DNA from: Eubacteriales Family XIII. Incertae Sedis bacterium | Lineage (GTDB): Bacteria > Bacillota > Clostridia > Peptostreptococcales > Anaerovoracaceae | Assembly (NCBI GenBank): GCA_031254995.1 | Contig: JAIRTJ010000150.1 | Span: 1-6,145, forward strand | Direction of reading: 5' to 3' | Length of the DNA: 6,145 nucleotides | Shown here: positions 4,949-6,145 of the stretch, piece after piece | How positions within the stretch are numbered: position 1 is the stretch's first letter | How the letters are laid out: the number at the start of each line of letters is the position of its first letter | Translations under genes and position numbers: made by a program | The notes under the pieces: model-generated | The model's database searches: none | Seen by the model: the letters and a program-made list of their open reading frames with translations, nothing else | Told to the model about the DNA's origin: nothing

Positions 4949-5536
4949 ATGCCAACGAAAAAAACGATCAAATCCGCGTTTGAGTCCATGATGTTTGTAT
5001 GGGGCGAACCCTTGGATGCGAAAATCGCCGCGGACGCCATGGGCATCGACAAATCCGAGGCTTCAGAATACTTCAAGGAGCTCCGACGCGAGTACGAAGA
5101 GCAGGGACGCGGCATCCGGATCCGCGAGATCAACGGGAAGTTCCAGTTTGTGACCTCGGAAGAGAATTTCGATTATATCCGTTCCGTATGCACGCCCGTG
5201 CGGGAACGTCGACTTTCGCAGGCGGCGCTTGAGACGCTCGCCATAGTAGCGTACAAGCAACCCGTGACAAAGAGCGAGATCGATTCCGTCCGAGGCATCA
5301 AAAGCGATCGCGTCCTCGAAGGCCTTATGAAAAAAGGACTCGTGGAGGAGAGGGGGCGATCTTCCGCAATCGGTCGCCCGACGCTCTACGGAACCACGGA
5401 AGCGTTTCTTGCGAATTTCGACCTCAAGACCGTCAAAGATCTGCCCGCCATCGAGGATATTGAAGACGCCATTCACTTCGAGGAGGCAAAGACGACGGTG
5501 GAAATCAGACAGACCAGTCTCGATTTGGAGCAATGA
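4949..5536 (+). CDS. scpB: Segregation and condensation protein B
   Basis: ScpB dimers bind the middle of ScpA and complete the SMC-ScpAB condensin. The 195-residue protein has the expected tandem winged-helix architecture. The first domain covers about residues 1-80, with FESMMFVWGEPL (11-22) and the turn INGKFQFVT (61-69). The second covers about 85-160, with the hallmark ALETLAIVAYKQPVTKSEID (93-112), RGIKSDRVLEGLMKKGLVEE (115-134) and GRPTLYGTTEAFLANF (142-157). An acidic C-terminal tail follows, as is common. ATG 4949 has GGAGAGG (4940-4946) just upstream, and the N-terminal sequence fits the family. It follows scpA after a gap and overlaps the next gene by one base. Identification is secure. 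Confidence 0.95.
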   Translation: MPTKKTIKSAFESMMFVWGEPLDAKIAADAMGIDKSEASEYFKELRREYEEQGRGIRIREINGKFQFVTSEENFDYIRSVCTPVRERRLSQAALETLAIVAYKQPVTKSEIDSVRGIKSDRVLEGLMKKGLVEERGRSSAIGRPTLYGTTEAFLANFDLKTVKDLPAIEDIEDAIHFEEAKTTVEIRQTSLDLEQ

Positions 5537-6145
5537 TGAACATAAACAGAAAAAAAGCAAACGACATCGGTTTCGCTAATGGGATAAAACTCGTGGCAAC
5601 GGATCTTGACGGCACTTTGCTGACCCCCGACATGGAACTGACAGCGGAAGATCGGGCGGCTCTGATCCGTTGCATCGAAAGCGGCATTCACGTCGTCGTG
5701 GCTACCGGAAGATCAAAGAAATCCATTCCTCAAATTGTGAGGGACATCGAGGGAATCGAATATTTGATTTGCGCCAACGGCGCGAAGGTCTACGACAACA
5801 GGACGGAGGAACAACTCTGCGCTCGCTATCTCAGTCGCGAAGCAATCGAAAGCGTATGGGATATTCTCGCGGAGGGTCGCATAATGTGCGAAGTATTCTA
5901 TGACGGGACGCCGTATGTCAGCGCCGACTGTTACAATCATCTCGAGCGTTACGGCGTACCCGAATGGTTTATCGACTACGTCGGAAAGTCGCGCGTCGCT
6001 GTGGACGACTTGCCCGCCTTTACGAGAGAGCATGCGGACGAGATCGAAAACATCAACTTCAATTACGGTTCCGAGGAAACGCGCGCCCGGCTTTTCAAAC
6101 GCTTGAGCGACAGCGCCCTGTATGAACTCACGACCTCATTGCCCT
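5536..6145 (+). CDS. Cof-type HAD-superfamily phosphatase, N-terminal part (runs off the window)
   Basis: This is a haloacid dehalogenase-fold hydrolase of the Cof/class IIB type, which typically removes phosphate from sugar phosphates, nucleotides or similar small molecules. The substrate cannot be read from sequence. The frame has no stop through 6145, giving 203 visible codons. Motif I is DLDGT at residues 23-27 (D23 nucleophile, D25 acid/base), motif II is the T57 of VVVATGRS, and ICANGAKVYD (78-87) is typical of the family. Residues from about 90 onward are the start of the inserted cap domain. Motifs III and IV (K and GDxxND) would lie beyond the window. The start ATG 5536 overlaps the scpB stop (TGATG) and has GGAG at 5527-5530, five bases away. 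It is therefore probably co-transcribed and translationally coupled with scpB. ATG 5533 is out of frame. A ~17-residue extension precedes the catalytic strand, slightly longer than usual, so a later start is possible, but no other start codon lies between. Confidence 0.9.
   Translation, partial: MNINRKKANDIGFANGIKLVATDLDGTLLTPDMELTAEDRAALIRCIESGIHVVVATGRSKKSIPQIVRDIEGIEYLICANGAKVYDNRTEEQLCARYLSREAIESVWDILAEGRIMCEVFYDGTPYVSADCYNHLERYGVPEWFIDYVGKSRVAVDDLPAFTREHADEIENINFNYGSEETRARLFKRLSDSALYELTTSLP

Noticed and set aside
4089..4955. A 288-codon open frame on the minus strand lying over scpA
   Set aside because: It mirrors scpA almost exactly, contains no recognisable domain and is explained by codon bias of the true gene on the other strand.
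1..6145. CRISPR arrays, tRNA or rRNA genes, insertion sequences, phage or defence genes
   Set aside because: No regularly spaced repeats, cloverleaf sequence, transposase motif or terminal inverted repeats were seen on either strand. Apart from the T-box arrangement, the gene content is ordinary chromosomal.

Overview
The window looks like chromosomal DNA of an anaerobic, Gram-positive-type bacterium, most likely a Clostridia-like Firmicute with somewhat more than half G+C. This is an inference from a T-box tRNA-sensing leader, a four-subunit 2-oxoacid:ferredoxin oxidoreductase and an scpA-scpB pair. All genes seen lie on the + strand.

Layout. Bases 1-327 are the C-terminal end of an unrecognised single-pass membrane protein. 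Bases 328-859 hold no gene. They carry a weak terminator candidate, a near-consensus sigma70-type promoter (440-468) and a well-formed T-box riboswitch (about 475-780) that ends in an intrinsic terminator. Next comes an operon in the order gamma, delta, alpha, beta (860-4044). It encodes a pyruvate/2-ketoisovalerate-type ferredoxin oxidoreductase with all expected TPP and Fe-S motifs. A second near-perfect promoter (4058-4087) sits so close to the next ATG that scpA (4095-4832) is predicted to be transcribed without a leader. scpB (4949-5536) follows after an unusually long, GC-rich spacer. A Cof-type HAD phosphatase gene overlaps the scpB stop by one base and runs off the window.

How the parts work together. 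The T-box reads most simply as an isoleucine sensor: the proposed specifier codon is AUC, and the T-box bulge base U pairs with discriminator A73, as tRNA-Ile has. Uncharged tRNA-Ile would stabilise the antiterminator and switch on the oxidoreductase operon. A starvation-induced oxidoreductase fits a biosynthetic, reductive-carboxylation or precursor-supplying role better than a catabolic one. This regulatory pairing is the most interesting feature of the window. The scpAB-HAD block is a separate unit for chromosome condensation and housekeeping.
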